Part shown: in pieces, positions 35,114-44,112 of the stretch | How the letters are laid out: every line of letters starts with the position of its first letter | Numbering within the stretch: position 1 is the first letter of the stretch | Assembly: GCF_002868715.1 (NCBI RefSeq) | Contig: NZ_PKLZ01000011.1 | Coordinates: forward strand, 62,001 to 126,000 | Reading direction: 5' to 3' | Length of the DNA stretch: 64,000 bases | From: Kineobactrum sediminis | GTDB lineage: Bacteria; Pseudomonadota; Gammaproteobacteria; Pseudomonadales; Halieaceae | Translations under genes and position numbers: made by a program | Notes under the pieces: generated by a model | Told to the model about the DNA's origin: nothing | The model's input: the letters and a program-made list of their open reading frames with translations, nothing else | The model's database searches: none

Positions 35114-37971
35114 TCGATACGGTAAAAATCCTGGCTGTTCCTGATCGACGCCGCATCCTGGACCGTTTCACCATAACCTTCGGGAACCACCCCGAAGCGC
35201 CCGGGAGCGATCACCTGTAGCGAGTGCCGCTGCTCCACGAACACCTGCCGATAGTAATCACGCCACTGCTCCAGGGTCAGGTCTCGCACGGTAGCAGCCA
35301 GTTGCTGGCGACTGTCGAACTCGTACTGTTTTTTGGCGAGGGACTGCCAGTAAAACTCCGCACGCTCCCAGAGGTTTTTATGTGGCCGAACAATCTCGCC
35401 CACCAGAGCCGCACGATGACGGCGGAATTGCTCCTCATCAAGCGAGGCCTCAACGCCAGCCATGAACTCGTCGATGGCCGTCACCACATCAACCGCACTG
35501 GCGTTTGGCGATTGAATCAGCAGCATCAATCCGGGAATTTCCAGTTGCGGCCAGGAAAAGGAGGTCACCACATAACCCAGCTGCTGCTCCGTACGCAATT
35601 GCTGGAAAAAACCCGACTTGATTATCTGGCCGGTCAGCGCGGTAGCCGCCCGGTCCTTCCAGCTGTTGTCCCGCGCCTGCAGATACCAGCCCACCACCGA
35701 GTCATCATGGGACAGGGTAACCGGATATTGAAGGGCCTCGCCCGCCTGTAGCCGGGTCACTTTCAGCGGCGGCATTACCGGGGCTTCACCGGTGGGAAGT
35801 ATCTTGCGGATCAGATCCGCGGTGACCGCGACGGCATCCGGCATATAGTTGCCGTAGATCATGGTCTCTGCCGTAGCACTGGCCCAGAAATCATCAGCAT
35901 AGGCTTCAATATCTGCAAGCGTCATGGTGTCCAGGGCCAGCACCAGCTCCTGCTCGCCCCACTGCCCGTGCAACAGCGCCTCACGCAGATCATCCATAAC
36001 CTGGCTGGTCGGCCTGGTGGAATCGATATTTTCCAATGTACGTATGATATCGGCGCGGATGTTGGCAAAGCGCTGGGGGCTGAACTGGGGATTCTGTACC
36101 ACTTCAAGCAGCTGACCAAGCAATACCTGCTGCTTGTCAGTGTAGCCACTAACGCGGAGGCTGAGGCCCTGGGCGTGCTTGTAAACATCAAAATTCAATC
36201 CGGCCAGCTGTGCCGGATAAGTGAATTCATTCGCCGCATCCTTGAGCAACGCGGCATATAACGCGGCAGCAGCCGTCTGGTCTGGTTGCTGTCCCACCTG
36301 CGGCGAACGGAAGTTGATATAGGTGGCACCTCGAGGAATCCTGAACTCGGGGTCCTGGCCAAACCACACCGACTGCCTGGCCTCACTCAAGGCCAGGATC
36401 GGGTCCGACAACAGCTCTTCCTGCAGCGGCACAAGACTGACATCTTCCGCAATGAATGCATTTGGTTGCGGTAAAGTCAGCCCGGCCCCCTCAACCGGTT
36501 TGGTCCAGCGCGCAATCTGCTGATCAGTAACCTGCGTCTTGCCGTAGGGTACCTCGTAATGCCCGGATACCCGGTCGGTTTGCACGGACGAATCACTCAG
36601 GGTGACCAGTGCATTCTCCGGCACAAGATCCCGCACCAGTTGCGCCAGCATCTGTTCGTCATAATTCGACATCAGGCTTGAACCACGCAGGATGTCTTCC
36701 GGTTTGTAGTAGTGCATGCCGTTGGAGAGTGCGGCGACATAATTGACGGGATTGGATTGCTCCCGAAAGCGAAAGCCCAGCTCGGCCAGCTGGGATTGCT
36801 CGCTGTAGAGCCACTGCTGCGGACCCTCTTCACGAAGCATATCCAGATAGGTGAATAATAGTTGAAGCACCCGTTCGTAGTGCTCCACACCCTTCTCGGT
36901 GAGGGTAATACCCACGTTGAACAGGGCGCCGCCGCGCCAGGCCAGGCCCGAGCCGGCGCCAAGGCCCTCTGCCAGCCCCTCTTCCTTGAGACGCGACAGC
37001 AAGCTGCCGGCACCCTCGTGCCCCACCAGGTTGCCGAGATAAGCCAGTGGGTTGGCCGCATAATCGCTGCGGTAATCAGCAATCGGGAAGACCACTTCCA
37101 GCTGCCTGCTTGTCGCCAGGGGCTTGACGGTGAGCAATAACGGCAGTTCTTCGGGGGCGAATAAGGGTTCGGAAATCGGTTCCGGTTCCACGTCCCGGTT
37201 GGGGACCTCCTCGAACATCGGTGCTACCAGCGCCTCGAGTTCATCGAGAGTTTCGGCACCAAACACCACCAGGCTCATCATGTCCGCCGAGTAGTGGCGC
37301 TCGTAAAACGCCAGCAGGTCATCCCGAATACCAGCTCCCGGACGGTCGGCCAGGGTCTCCAGGCTGCCGACGGTAAACTGGCTGAATGGATGGGCTGGAT
37401 TCATGGTTTCCTGTAGCACATCCAGGCCTCGCCGCGAGTCGCTTTTGAGCCCCATCTGGAACTCCGCTTCAACCGCGTTCATTTCCCGCCCTACATACTG
37501 CTCATCAAAGCGCGGGGCGATAAAGAACTGGGCGAAACGATCCAGCGCTCCGGGTAGATGAGCAGCCTGGATATCAAAAAAGTAGTTCGTATGCTCGAAG
37601 CTGGTATAGGCATTACGGCTGCCCCCATGCTCGGTAACAAATGCTTCGTATTCAGCGGCATCCGGGTACTTGTCTGTTCCCAGGAACAACATATGCTCGA
37701 GAAAATGGGCCAGGCCGGCGCGCCCGGGAGGGTTGTCGCCACTTCCCACCAGAACATCAAGCGATGCCGCTGCCTTTGGTGCATCCGGGTCGGAAATCAA
37801 CAGCACCTGCATCTCGTTGTCCAGCGTCAGGTAACGGTATGCGTAATCATCGTTCGGGCTCTGCAGGGGCTGAACCGTGGAATTCGGCAGTGTAGCGCAC
37901 GCAGCCAGCAAAACGAGCACAAGGCTGCCCGCAAGGGATCTGCAACCCCATCCGTTAAATCTCAAACCCAT
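35110..37971 (-). CDS. M16 (insulinase/pitrilysin-type) zinc protease, lipoprotein
   Basis: A 953-residue protein with a lipobox (LLAAC, Cys25), so anchored in the periplasm or outer membrane. The inverted zinc motif HFLEHMLFLG (HxxEH) is near residue 90, with the downstream Glu in NAVEAEFQMG. Four M16 domains fit the length, as in pitrilysin (about 960). Such enzymes degrade short to medium peptides inside a closed chamber. It is followed after 3 bp by the permease gene on the same transcript direction. Confidence 0.88.
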   Translation of the reverse strand: MGLRFNGWGCRSLAGSLVLVLLAACATLPNSTVQPLQSPNDDYAYRYLTLDNEMQVLLISDPDAPKAAASLDVLVGSGDNPPGRAGLAHFLEHMLFLGTDKYPDAAEYEAFVTEHGGSRNAYTSFEHTNYFFDIQAAHLPGALDRFAQFFIAPRFDEQYVGREMNAVEAEFQMGLKSDSRRGLDVLQETMNPAHPFSQFTVGSLETLADRPGAGIRDDLLAFYERHYSADMMSLVVFGAETLDELEALVAPMFEEVPNRDVEPEPISEPLFAPEELPLLLTVKPLATSRQLEVVFPIADYRSDYAANPLAYLGNLVGHEGAGSLLSRLKEEGLAEGLGAGSGLAWRGGALFNVGITLTEKGVEHYERVLQLLFTYLDMLREEGPQQWLYSEQSQLAELGFRFREQSNPVNYVAALSNGMHYYKPEDILRGSSLMSNYDEQMLAQLVRDLVPENALVTLSDSSVQTDRVSGHYEVPYGKTQVTDQQIARWTKPVEGAGLTLPQPNAFIAEDVSLVPLQEELLSDPILALSEARQSVWFGQDPEFRIPRGATYINFRSPQVGQQPDQTAAAALYAALLKDAANEFTYPAQLAGLNFDVYKHAQGLSLRVSGYTDKQQVLLGQLLEVVQNPQFSPQRFANIRADIIRTLENIDSTRPTSQVMDDLREALLHGQWGEQELVLALDTMTLADIEAYADDFWASATAETMIYGNYMPDAVAVTADLIRKILPTGEAPVMPPLKVTRLQAGEALQYPVTLSHDDSVVGWYLQARDNSWKDRAATALTGQIIKSGFFQQLRTEQQLGYVVTSFSWPQLEIPGLMLLIQSPNASAVDVVTAIDEFMAGVEASLDEEQFRRHRAALVGEIVRPHKNLWERAEFYWQSLAKKQYEFDSRQQLAATVRDLTLEQWRDYYRQVFVEQRHSLQVIAPGRFGVVPEGYGETVQDAASIRNSQDFYRID

Positions 37972-37974
37972 GTG

Positions 37975-39051
37975 TTACTCCAGTTCGTCGGTATCAGCTC
38001 GGTCCATACGGCTCGGCCAGGCGTTGATAATAGCTTTGATCAGGGTTGCCAGGGGAATCGCAAAAAACACGCCCCAAAGACCCCAGATACCCCCAAAAAA
38101 CAATACTGCCAGGATGATGGCTACCGGATGCAAATTGACCGCTTCCGAAAACAGCAGCGGCACCAGCACATTGCCATCCAACCCCTGGATAATAAGGTAG
38201 ACAATCAACAGGTAATAAAATTCATTGGCAAAGCCCCACTGGAAATAGCCCACAATGAGTACAGGCACGGTAATCAGCGCGGCACCCAGGTAAGGAATGA
38301 TGACCGAAAGCCCCACCGCCAATGCCAGCAGGGCCGCATAATTCAGTCCCAGCAACACGAAACTCACATAACTGACAGACCCCACAATGAAGATTTCCAG
38401 GGCCTTGCCACGGGCATAATTGGCCACCTGTGTATTCATTTCCGTCCAGATGCGGCGCAATAGCGGCCGCTCGTGGGGCAGGAAGGTAGCCATCCAGTCC
38501 AGGATCACCTGGCGGTCCTTGAGGAAAAAGAACACCAGTATCGGTATCAGGATCATATACACCAGCACAACGAGAATACTGGGAATGGTTGCCAGTGACC
38601 AGGTGACCAGGCGCTGGCCGAGGCCGCCCATCTCCGCCTGGGCCAGCGTCATCAGCTGATTGATTTGCTGTTGACTGAAAAGCTCCGGGTAGCGCGCGGG
38701 CAGGACCGCAAGGAGCTCACGGCCCTGCTCAAGCATCCTGGGCAGTTCGCTCGCCAGGCCTACCAGCTGGCGCCAGACCAGGGGCAACAGGCCGAGGGTC
38801 ACCCCGAAGAAAATACTGATGAAGATAAGGAAGGCGACAGTGACCCCGACCCATTGGGGTAGTCCCCGCCGCTGCAGTTGGCTGGCCAGCCCTTCCACGA
38901 GATAAGCCAACACAATTGCCGCCAGCACCGGAGCCAGGATGTCGCCTATCGTTATTAGCAACAGGACCGCCGCAACCAGCAAGACCAGTAATAATACCGA
39001 CTCCTCCTCAAACAGGTAGCGTCGGTACCATTTGTTAAAGATTTCCAGCAT
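37975..39051 (-). CDS. AI-2E/PerM-family membrane protein
   Basis: A 358-residue integral membrane protein with about eight hydrophobic segments. Typical family stretches are seen: LAYLVEGLASQLQRRGLPQ, the central amphipathic region and the C-terminal NVLVPLLFSEAVNLHPVAIILAVLFFGGIWGLWGVFFAIPLATL. The family includes exporters of AI-2 and sodium/proton antiporters; substrate here unknown. A basic, charged C-terminal tail is cytosolic. It lies 15 bp after the TusA-like gene. Confidence 0.85.
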   Translation of the reverse strand: MLEIFNKWYRRYLFEEESVLLLVLLVAAVLLLITIGDILAPVLAAIVLAYLVEGLASQLQRRGLPQWVGVTVAFLIFISIFFGVTLGLLPLVWRQLVGLASELPRMLEQGRELLAVLPARYPELFSQQQINQLMTLAQAEMGGLGQRLVTWSLATIPSILVVLVYMILIPILVFFFLKDRQVILDWMATFLPHERPLLRRIWTEMNTQVANYARGKALEIFIVGSVSYVSFVLLGLNYAALLALAVGLSVIIPYLGAALITVPVLIVGYFQWGFANEFYYLLIVYLIIQGLDGNVLVPLLFSEAVNLHPVAIILAVLFFGGIWGLWGVFFAIPLATLIKAIINAWPSRMDRADTDELE

Positions 39052-39066
39052 ACAACCAGTTCCGGG

Positions 39067-39297
39067 TCAGGATGATTTCTCAAGCAGGTGGGTATACACC
39101 CCTGCAGATTCTTCAGACAGCAACAACGTATGCCCGGATTGCTCCGCAAACACCCTGAAGTCGCGAACTGACCCCTGATCAGTCGCCAGCACTCTCAGGC
39201 GCTCGCCAGGCTGCATCCGGTTCAGGGCCCGCTTGGCTTGCAGCAGGGGCATGGGACACTCCAGCCCGCGCGCATCAACTTCGATTATTACGGTCAT
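39067..39297 (-). CDS. TusA/SirA-family sulfur carrier protein
   Basis: A 76-residue protein with the family motif LECPMPLLQAKRAL; the Cys in CPxP carries persulfide sulfur. AGGGG precedes the ATG at 39297 by five bases; the longer frame start at 39363 is not supported. Members deliver sulfur to tRNA thiolation or molybdenum cofactor, or have other sulfur roles. Which of these applies cannot be told. Divergent from bepA across a 205-bp gap expected to hold both promoters. Confidence 0.85.
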   Translation of the reverse strand: MTVIIEVDARGLECPMPLLQAKRALNRMQPGERLRVLATDQGSVRDFRVFAEQSGHTLLLSEESAGVYTHLLEKSS

Positions 39298-39502
39298 CGC
39301 AGCCCCTAAATTGACGTCCTGTATCCCCAGGCGGGCGACAGTATATCCGCTGGGAACCTGCACCCCAACAGGATTGAACTTTTATGGTATCACGCCCTCT
39401 GAATCCGAGTAGGCAAGCTTGTTACGGCACGGCCAGTCTGGGGTACAATGGGTCATCCGGGCCCCGTATCCTCTGGCCTCCCAGATGGTGATATTTTTCC
39501 GC

Positions 39503-40957
39503 ATGACTTCAACTATCTCCAGATACACGCTCAGCTTGCTGCTTTCGTTGACGATTGTGAGCAGCGGCGTCCGTGCGGACGATAATCTGAAGCTGCCGAA
39601 TCTTGGCGAATCAAGCACCAGCCTGTTTTCTGCGGAATATGAATACAAGCTCGGCAGAACCTGGCTGAGCATATTTCGCAGCCAGGTCAGGACCGTTGAC
39701 GATCCCCTTCTATTCGATTACCTGGAAGACCTGGTATACCGACTGGTAACCCACAGCGAGCTTGATGATCGTCGCATCGACCTGGTTTTGGTAGACAACC
39801 CCACCATTAACGCTTTTGCAGTGCCCGGCGGCGTTATCGGCGTACACAATGGCTTGTTGCTGTACGCCCAGACCGAAGATGAACTGGCCACGGTATTGGC
39901 TCACGAGATCGCTCACCTCAGCCAACGGCACTTCTCGCGGCGGGTGGAATTCCAGCGCCGGCAGCAACCACTTAATCTTGCCGCCATGCTGGCGGGGTTC
40001 GTTCTGCTGGCCGCCGCAGGTGGTGAGGCTGGCATGGCGGCACTTTCGGCCGCGCAGGCCGCCGCTCAGGATTCCGCACTCCGCTATAGCCGCAGCAATG
40101 AGGCTGAAGCTGACCGGGTTGGCATGCAGACGATAGCAGCAGCGGGCATGGATCCGCATGCCGCCCCCGTCATGTTCGAACGCATGTTGCAGGCATCACG
40201 TTATGCCCGCGGCAACCGGATTCCCGAGTTTTTGCGCAGCCACCCGCTGTCGGAAAACCGCATTGCGGATACCCGTAACCGGGCACGCCAGTACAGCAAG
40301 CCGGCTCCGAGTGACGACCTGCAGTACCAGCTGATGCGAGCGCGGGTAATCAACCATCTCAGCGACACACCCGAGGAGGCCATACAGAAGTTCAGGAGCG
40401 AGCTGGATGGCACAACCCGCTCCCGGGAAGCCTCGACCTATGGCCTGGTTCTTGCCCTGACCGATGCCAGTCGCACTGATGAAGCAGCCCTCACCCTGGA
40501 CAGTATCCAGAGTAAAAACCCTGACCGGCTGGAATACAAACTGGCGGACGCAGAAATCCTGATGGCACGGGGACAACCCGAGTTGGCCGCCACCAGACTG
40601 GCGGCGGAGTTGAAACTTTCGCCAGGGAATCATCCTGTCACCATGGCCTATGCAAAAGCCCTGATGCAGAACCGCAAGGCACATGTGGCCGCAGAGGTTC
40701 TGCTTGAGCAGAGCAAGCGCCGTGATGACGACCCCGCTCTATGGTATTTACTCGCAGAGGTACAGGGCCTTTCGGGGAATATCATCGGTTTGCATCAGGC
40801 TCGCGCCGAGTACTTTATTCTCAACGGTAATCTTGACCAGGCTGAAAAGCAGCTCAATTACGCGATGAAACTGGTTGGTCGAGACCATGTAACGGCCGCC
40901 AGGGTAAACGAACGCCTGCGCGATATTGCCGACCTGCGCGCCCGTATGGAGATCTGA
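39503..40957 (+). CDS. bepA: BepA-like periplasmic M48 metalloprotease/chaperone
   Basis: A 484-residue protein: signal peptide (LSLLLSLTIVSSGVRA), M48 catalytic domain with HEIAHLSQRH and third ligand in NEAEADRVG, then a C-terminal half of TPR-like helical repeats (residues about 290-470). BepA watches outer-membrane protein assembly with BamA and LptD. The start chosen is the ATG at 39503; a second in-frame ATG at 39485 is possible. It ends 7 bp from nadA, which is convergent. Confidence 0.88.
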   Translation: MTSTISRYTLSLLLSLTIVSSGVRADDNLKLPNLGESSTSLFSAEYEYKLGRTWLSIFRSQVRTVDDPLLFDYLEDLVYRLVTHSELDDRRIDLVLVDNPTINAFAVPGGVIGVHNGLLLYAQTEDELATVLAHEIAHLSQRHFSRRVEFQRRQQPLNLAAMLAGFVLLAAAGGEAGMAALSAAQAAAQDSALRYSRSNEAEADRVGMQTIAAAGMDPHAAPVMFERMLQASRYARGNRIPEFLRSHPLSENRIADTRNRARQYSKPAPSDDLQYQLMRARVINHLSDTPEEAIQKFRSELDGTTRSREASTYGLVLALTDASRTDEAALTLDSIQSKNPDRLEYKLADAEILMARGQPELAATRLAAELKLSPGNHPVTMAYAKALMQNRKAHVAAEVLLEQSKRRDDDPALWYLLAEVQGLSGNIIGLHQARAEYFILNGNLDQAEKQLNYAMKLVGRDHVTAARVNERLRDIADLRARMEI

Positions 40958-40964
40958 TCAGGCG

Positions 40965-42038
40965 TTAGGCGTTGCCAACAACACCTTTTTTGATCCCTGC
41001 GGCAAAATCAAGCATCCGCCGCAAGGGCACCATCGCCTGTTCAGCCACCGTCGGATCCACCACAATTTCGTTGTCGGCACGATCAAATACGGTGGCCAGA
41101 ACCTCCAGTTCGTTCATTGCCATCCAGGGACAATTGGCACAGCTGCGACAGCTTCCGCCGTTTCCTGCGGTAGGAGCGATAATGAATTCCTTGTCAGGCG
41201 CCTGCTGCTGGAGCTTATAAAAAATCCCCTGATCGGTCGCCACGATAAAACGTTTGTTCGGCATTTCCTGTGCCGCCCGTATGATTTGCGATGTGGACCC
41301 CACACGATCAGCCAATTCCACCACTGCAGTCGGCGACTCGGGGTGCACCAGTACCGCGGCGTCGGGATAGACTCGCTTGAGATCGGCAATACCACGGGCC
41401 TTGAATTCTTCATGCACAATACAGGCCCCATCCCAGATCAGCATATCTGCGCCTGTTTGGCGGCGCACATAATCCCCCAGGTGGCGATCCGGCGCCCAGA
41501 TGATTTTCTGGCCCATAGCGGTCAGGTGCTCGGCAACATCCAGCGCTATACTGGACGTCACCACCCAATCCGCACGCGCCTTGACGGCAGCGGAAGTATT
41601 GGCATACACCACCACCTGGCGGTCGGGATGCTGGTCACAAAATGCGGAGAATTCCTCGATCGGACAACCCAGGTCCAGTGAACAGGTAGCCTCGAGAGTC
41701 GGCATCAACACGCGTTTTTCCGGGGTCAGGATTTTTGCTGTCTCACCCATGAACTTGACGCCTGCAACCACCAGCGTGGTAGCGGGATGATCATGACCAA
41801 AGCGCGCCATCTCAAGGGAATCGGAAACGCAGCCACCGGTTTCCTCCGCCAATGCCTGAATCGCGGGCGCAGTGTAGTAATGGGCCACCATAACCGCATT
41901 CTCCGCCTGCAGACGGGCGGCGATACGTGCCTTGACCTCCCGTTCCCGGGCGGGGCTCAACTGCTGCCGCTCCGCCAGGTCGAGATGGCGCTGCACTTGA
42001 TGACGAATGGTTTCCAGCTTGTCGGAGGCAATACTCAT
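40965..42038 (-). CDS. nadA: Quinolinate synthase A
   Basis: A 357-residue 4Fe-4S enzyme of NAD biosynthesis, condensing iminoaspartate with dihydroxyacetone phosphate. Cluster cysteines are visible in [19 protein letters not shown] and [10 protein letters not shown], and VAHYYTAP marks the substrate pocket. Full length for the family. A TAGAAT box at 42069-42074, about 30 bp upstream on the minus strand, is a likely -10 element. Confidence 0.95.
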   Translation of the reverse strand: MSIASDKLETIRHQVQRHLDLAERQQLSPAREREVKARIAARLQAENAVMVAHYYTAPAIQALAEETGGCVSDSLEMARFGHDHPATTLVVAGVKFMGETAKILTPEKRVLMPTLEATCSLDLGCPIEEFSAFCDQHPDRQVVVYANTSAAVKARADWVVTSSIALDVAEHLTAMGQKIIWAPDRHLGDYVRRQTGADMLIWDGACIVHEEFKARGIADLKRVYPDAAVLVHPESPTAVVELADRVGSTSQIIRAAQEMPNKRFIVATDQGIFYKLQQQAPDKEFIIAPTAGNGGSCRSCANCPWMAMNELEVLATVFDRADNEIVVDPTVAEQAMVPLRRMLDFAAGIKKGVVGNA

Positions 42039-42309
42039 ACGGACAAAATCAGAAAAAAACGGCCACAGATTCTAACACAATTTGGTGGCAAGTCGCGGTT
42101 CATAAGCGTGCCATCAAGCATATTTCCGGTGCAGAACCACACCGAATGAGCAATATTTTCATTCCTCCGGTGATTTTTTAAATAATTACTAGAATTATTC
42201 TAAGTTATCTCGTATAACCTGATGTTATCTAAAGAATAAGCTGCCTTGCAGCGTCCTGTGCTCAAGGTCACTGCTGACCAGGGCACCAGAGTAGCACCCA
42301 GGGGTTGTT
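42039..42309. promoter_or_regulatory. Divergent intergenic region nadA / GGDEF-EAL
   Basis: 271 bp with no gene. It holds the probable nadA -10 (42069-42074), the small AT dyad TAGAAT-T-ATTCTA (42190-42202), and two TTATCT copies 22 bp apart at about 42205-42232 that precede the GGDEF-EAL gene. No known operator is recognised. Confidence 0.4.
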
Positions 42310-44019
42310 GTGGATCTTCGTACAATACTGGTCATTTCAGACAGCAAGACCGATCAACTGGTCCTGTCAGACTGCCTCAATCGTGCCAGTCCCAGGCGCT
42401 TTCGCCTGGTCAGTAGCGAAACCCTGACGCGCCCGCTCGAAGCACTGATGGACCCCGAGATAGATGCCGTTATCATGGCTGTAGGGCCCGAAACTGATTA
42501 CGTGCTGCGCCTGGCACTCAAAAATGGCGCATCAGTACCCATCATTCTTCTTCTGGACGAGGCACCTGCCGGCGATCGCGCGCAGCACCTGCGCGATAGC
42601 GGCGCCCAGGATTACCTTATCCGCGGCCACCTGCAGGATGCACTGGTACACAGAATCCTGGATTACAGTATCGAATTGAAGCAGGCACGCACCATCATAC
42701 GTGAACTGTCCAATCGCGATCAGCTCACCGGCGCACTGAATCGCGCCGGCTTCCGGGCACACCTCGAGCGCGCCATGCACCGCTCCCAGCGCTACAGCTT
42801 CAAGACAGCTCTCCTCTACATCAACATTGACCAGTTCACCAATATTAATGACCACTTTGGTGAGCATAACGGCGACCTGCTGATCAAAAGCCTGTGCCGG
42901 CGCATGACCAGCAAGCTGCGCAGCAGTGACAGCATTGCGCGGCTCGGTGGTGATGAATTTGCCGTGGTGCTGGAAGACATCAGCTCAGCTGCAGATATGG
43001 CGACAATAGCAGAGAAAATGTTGCAAGCGATCGCCGCACCCCTGAACCTGGAAGAACAGCATGTGCAGGTTGATGCCAGTATCGGCGGCGCCGTTTTCCC
43101 GGAAGATGCAGAGGAATTTTCCCAGCTTGTGGAAAATGCCCGCAGCGCCATGCTTCAGGCAAAATCGATTATCGGCTGCAAATTCATACCTTACAGTGAC
43201 CGGCTCCAATTCGATATGGCCGGCATTAATACCCTGGCGGCGGAGCTGCGCTTTGCCGCGCGCAAAAACCAGTTCGAACTCCATTACCAACCACGGATAG
43301 CACTGGATAGCGGCAAACTCGCTGGGCTTGAGGCATTGCTGCGCTGGAACCATCCACAACGCGGCCTCGTATGCCCCGGCGAATTTATCGCCGAGTGCGA
43401 GGATATGGGGTTGATGAAAAGCATCGGTTACCAGGTAATACAGCACGCCTGCTGCGCCCTGAATTGGCTGGCTGAGCAAGGTCTGGGCAATGTCGTTGTC
43501 GCCGTCAATATTTCCTTTTCCCAGATTCAGGATGACCGGTTTGTAGCGGCGGTTAAGGATATTTTGCAGAAGACCGAGGCAAACGCCTCACGCCTGGAAT
43601 TCGAACTCACTGAAAGTACGATTTTGAAAGGCCCGGGAGCCGTAAAGTCCCGTATGAATGAACTGCGCGAGCTAGGCATTCGTTTTTCCCTGGACGACTT
43701 TGGCACCGGCTTTTCGCAGCTCACGCATTTAACCGAACTACCCATCTCTGCGTTAAAAATCGATTCGGCCTTTGTTCGCGATCTTCCGCACAACCCACAG
43801 CAGGCAGCCGTGTGCAGCCTCATTATCGAGATGGCCCGACGCCTGGAGATCAAAGTCATAGCCGAAGGCGCAGAAACCCATGAACAGGTCGAATTTTTGC
43901 GGGAACACAACTGCGAGCAGGTACAGGGATTCTATTACAGCCCGGCCATGCCGCTGGAGCAACTACCGAGATTCGTTCAGGAGCAGCGCTTCAAGCAAAA
44001 ATCACGTGCACTGCCTTGA
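42310..44019 (+). CDS. Cyclic-di-GMP protein: receiver-like + GGDEF + EAL
   Basis: A 569-residue protein with a GTG start (AGGGG seven bases upstream). Residues 1-120 look like a receiver fold without the usual acidic cluster, so phosphorylation is doubtful. The GGDEF motif is intact (RLGGDEFAVVLE, about 215) with YINIDQFTNIND. The EAL domain (residues 310-560) keeps LEALLRWNHP, ELTEST, LDDFGTGFSQL, KIDSAFVRD and IAEGAETHEQ, so the phosphodiesterase looks active. It could make and break c-di-GMP; which wins cannot be read from sequence. First of five or six plus-strand signalling genes. Confidence 0.88.
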   Translation: MDLRTILVISDSKTDQLVLSDCLNRASPRRFRLVSSETLTRPLEALMDPEIDAVIMAVGPETDYVLRLALKNGASVPIILLLDEAPAGDRAQHLRDSGAQDYLIRGHLQDALVHRILDYSIELKQARTIIRELSNRDQLTGALNRAGFRAHLERAMHRSQRYSFKTALLYINIDQFTNINDHFGEHNGDLLIKSLCRRMTSKLRSSDSIARLGGDEFAVVLEDISSAADMATIAEKMLQAIAAPLNLEEQHVQVDASIGGAVFPEDAEEFSQLVENARSAMLQAKSIIGCKFIPYSDRLQFDMAGINTLAAELRFAARKNQFELHYQPRIALDSGKLAGLEALLRWNHPQRGLVCPGEFIAECEDMGLMKSIGYQVIQHACCALNWLAEQGLGNVVVAVNISFSQIQDDRFVAAVKDILQKTEANASRLEFELTESTILKGPGAVKSRMNELRELGIRFSLDDFGTGFSQLTHLTELPISALKIDSAFVRDLPHNPQQAAVCSLIIEMARRLEIKVIAEGAETHEQVEFLREHNCEQVQGFYYSPAMPLEQLPRFVQEQRFKQKSRALP

Positions 44020-44112
44020 GCGACGATTTCTATCGTAATCGTTTTCGACCGAAGAATCCTGTTCTGGAGATGTCAGTGGTGGTAGCCTGTTACGCTAACA
44101 TCCAGCCCTTGT

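Noticed and set aside
39298-39502. In-frame upstream extensions of the TusA-like gene (to 39363) and of bepA (to 39419)
   Set aside because: TusA has AGGGG before the later ATG at 39297; the bepA extension would put a non-signal sequence ahead of the export signal. Both were trimmed.
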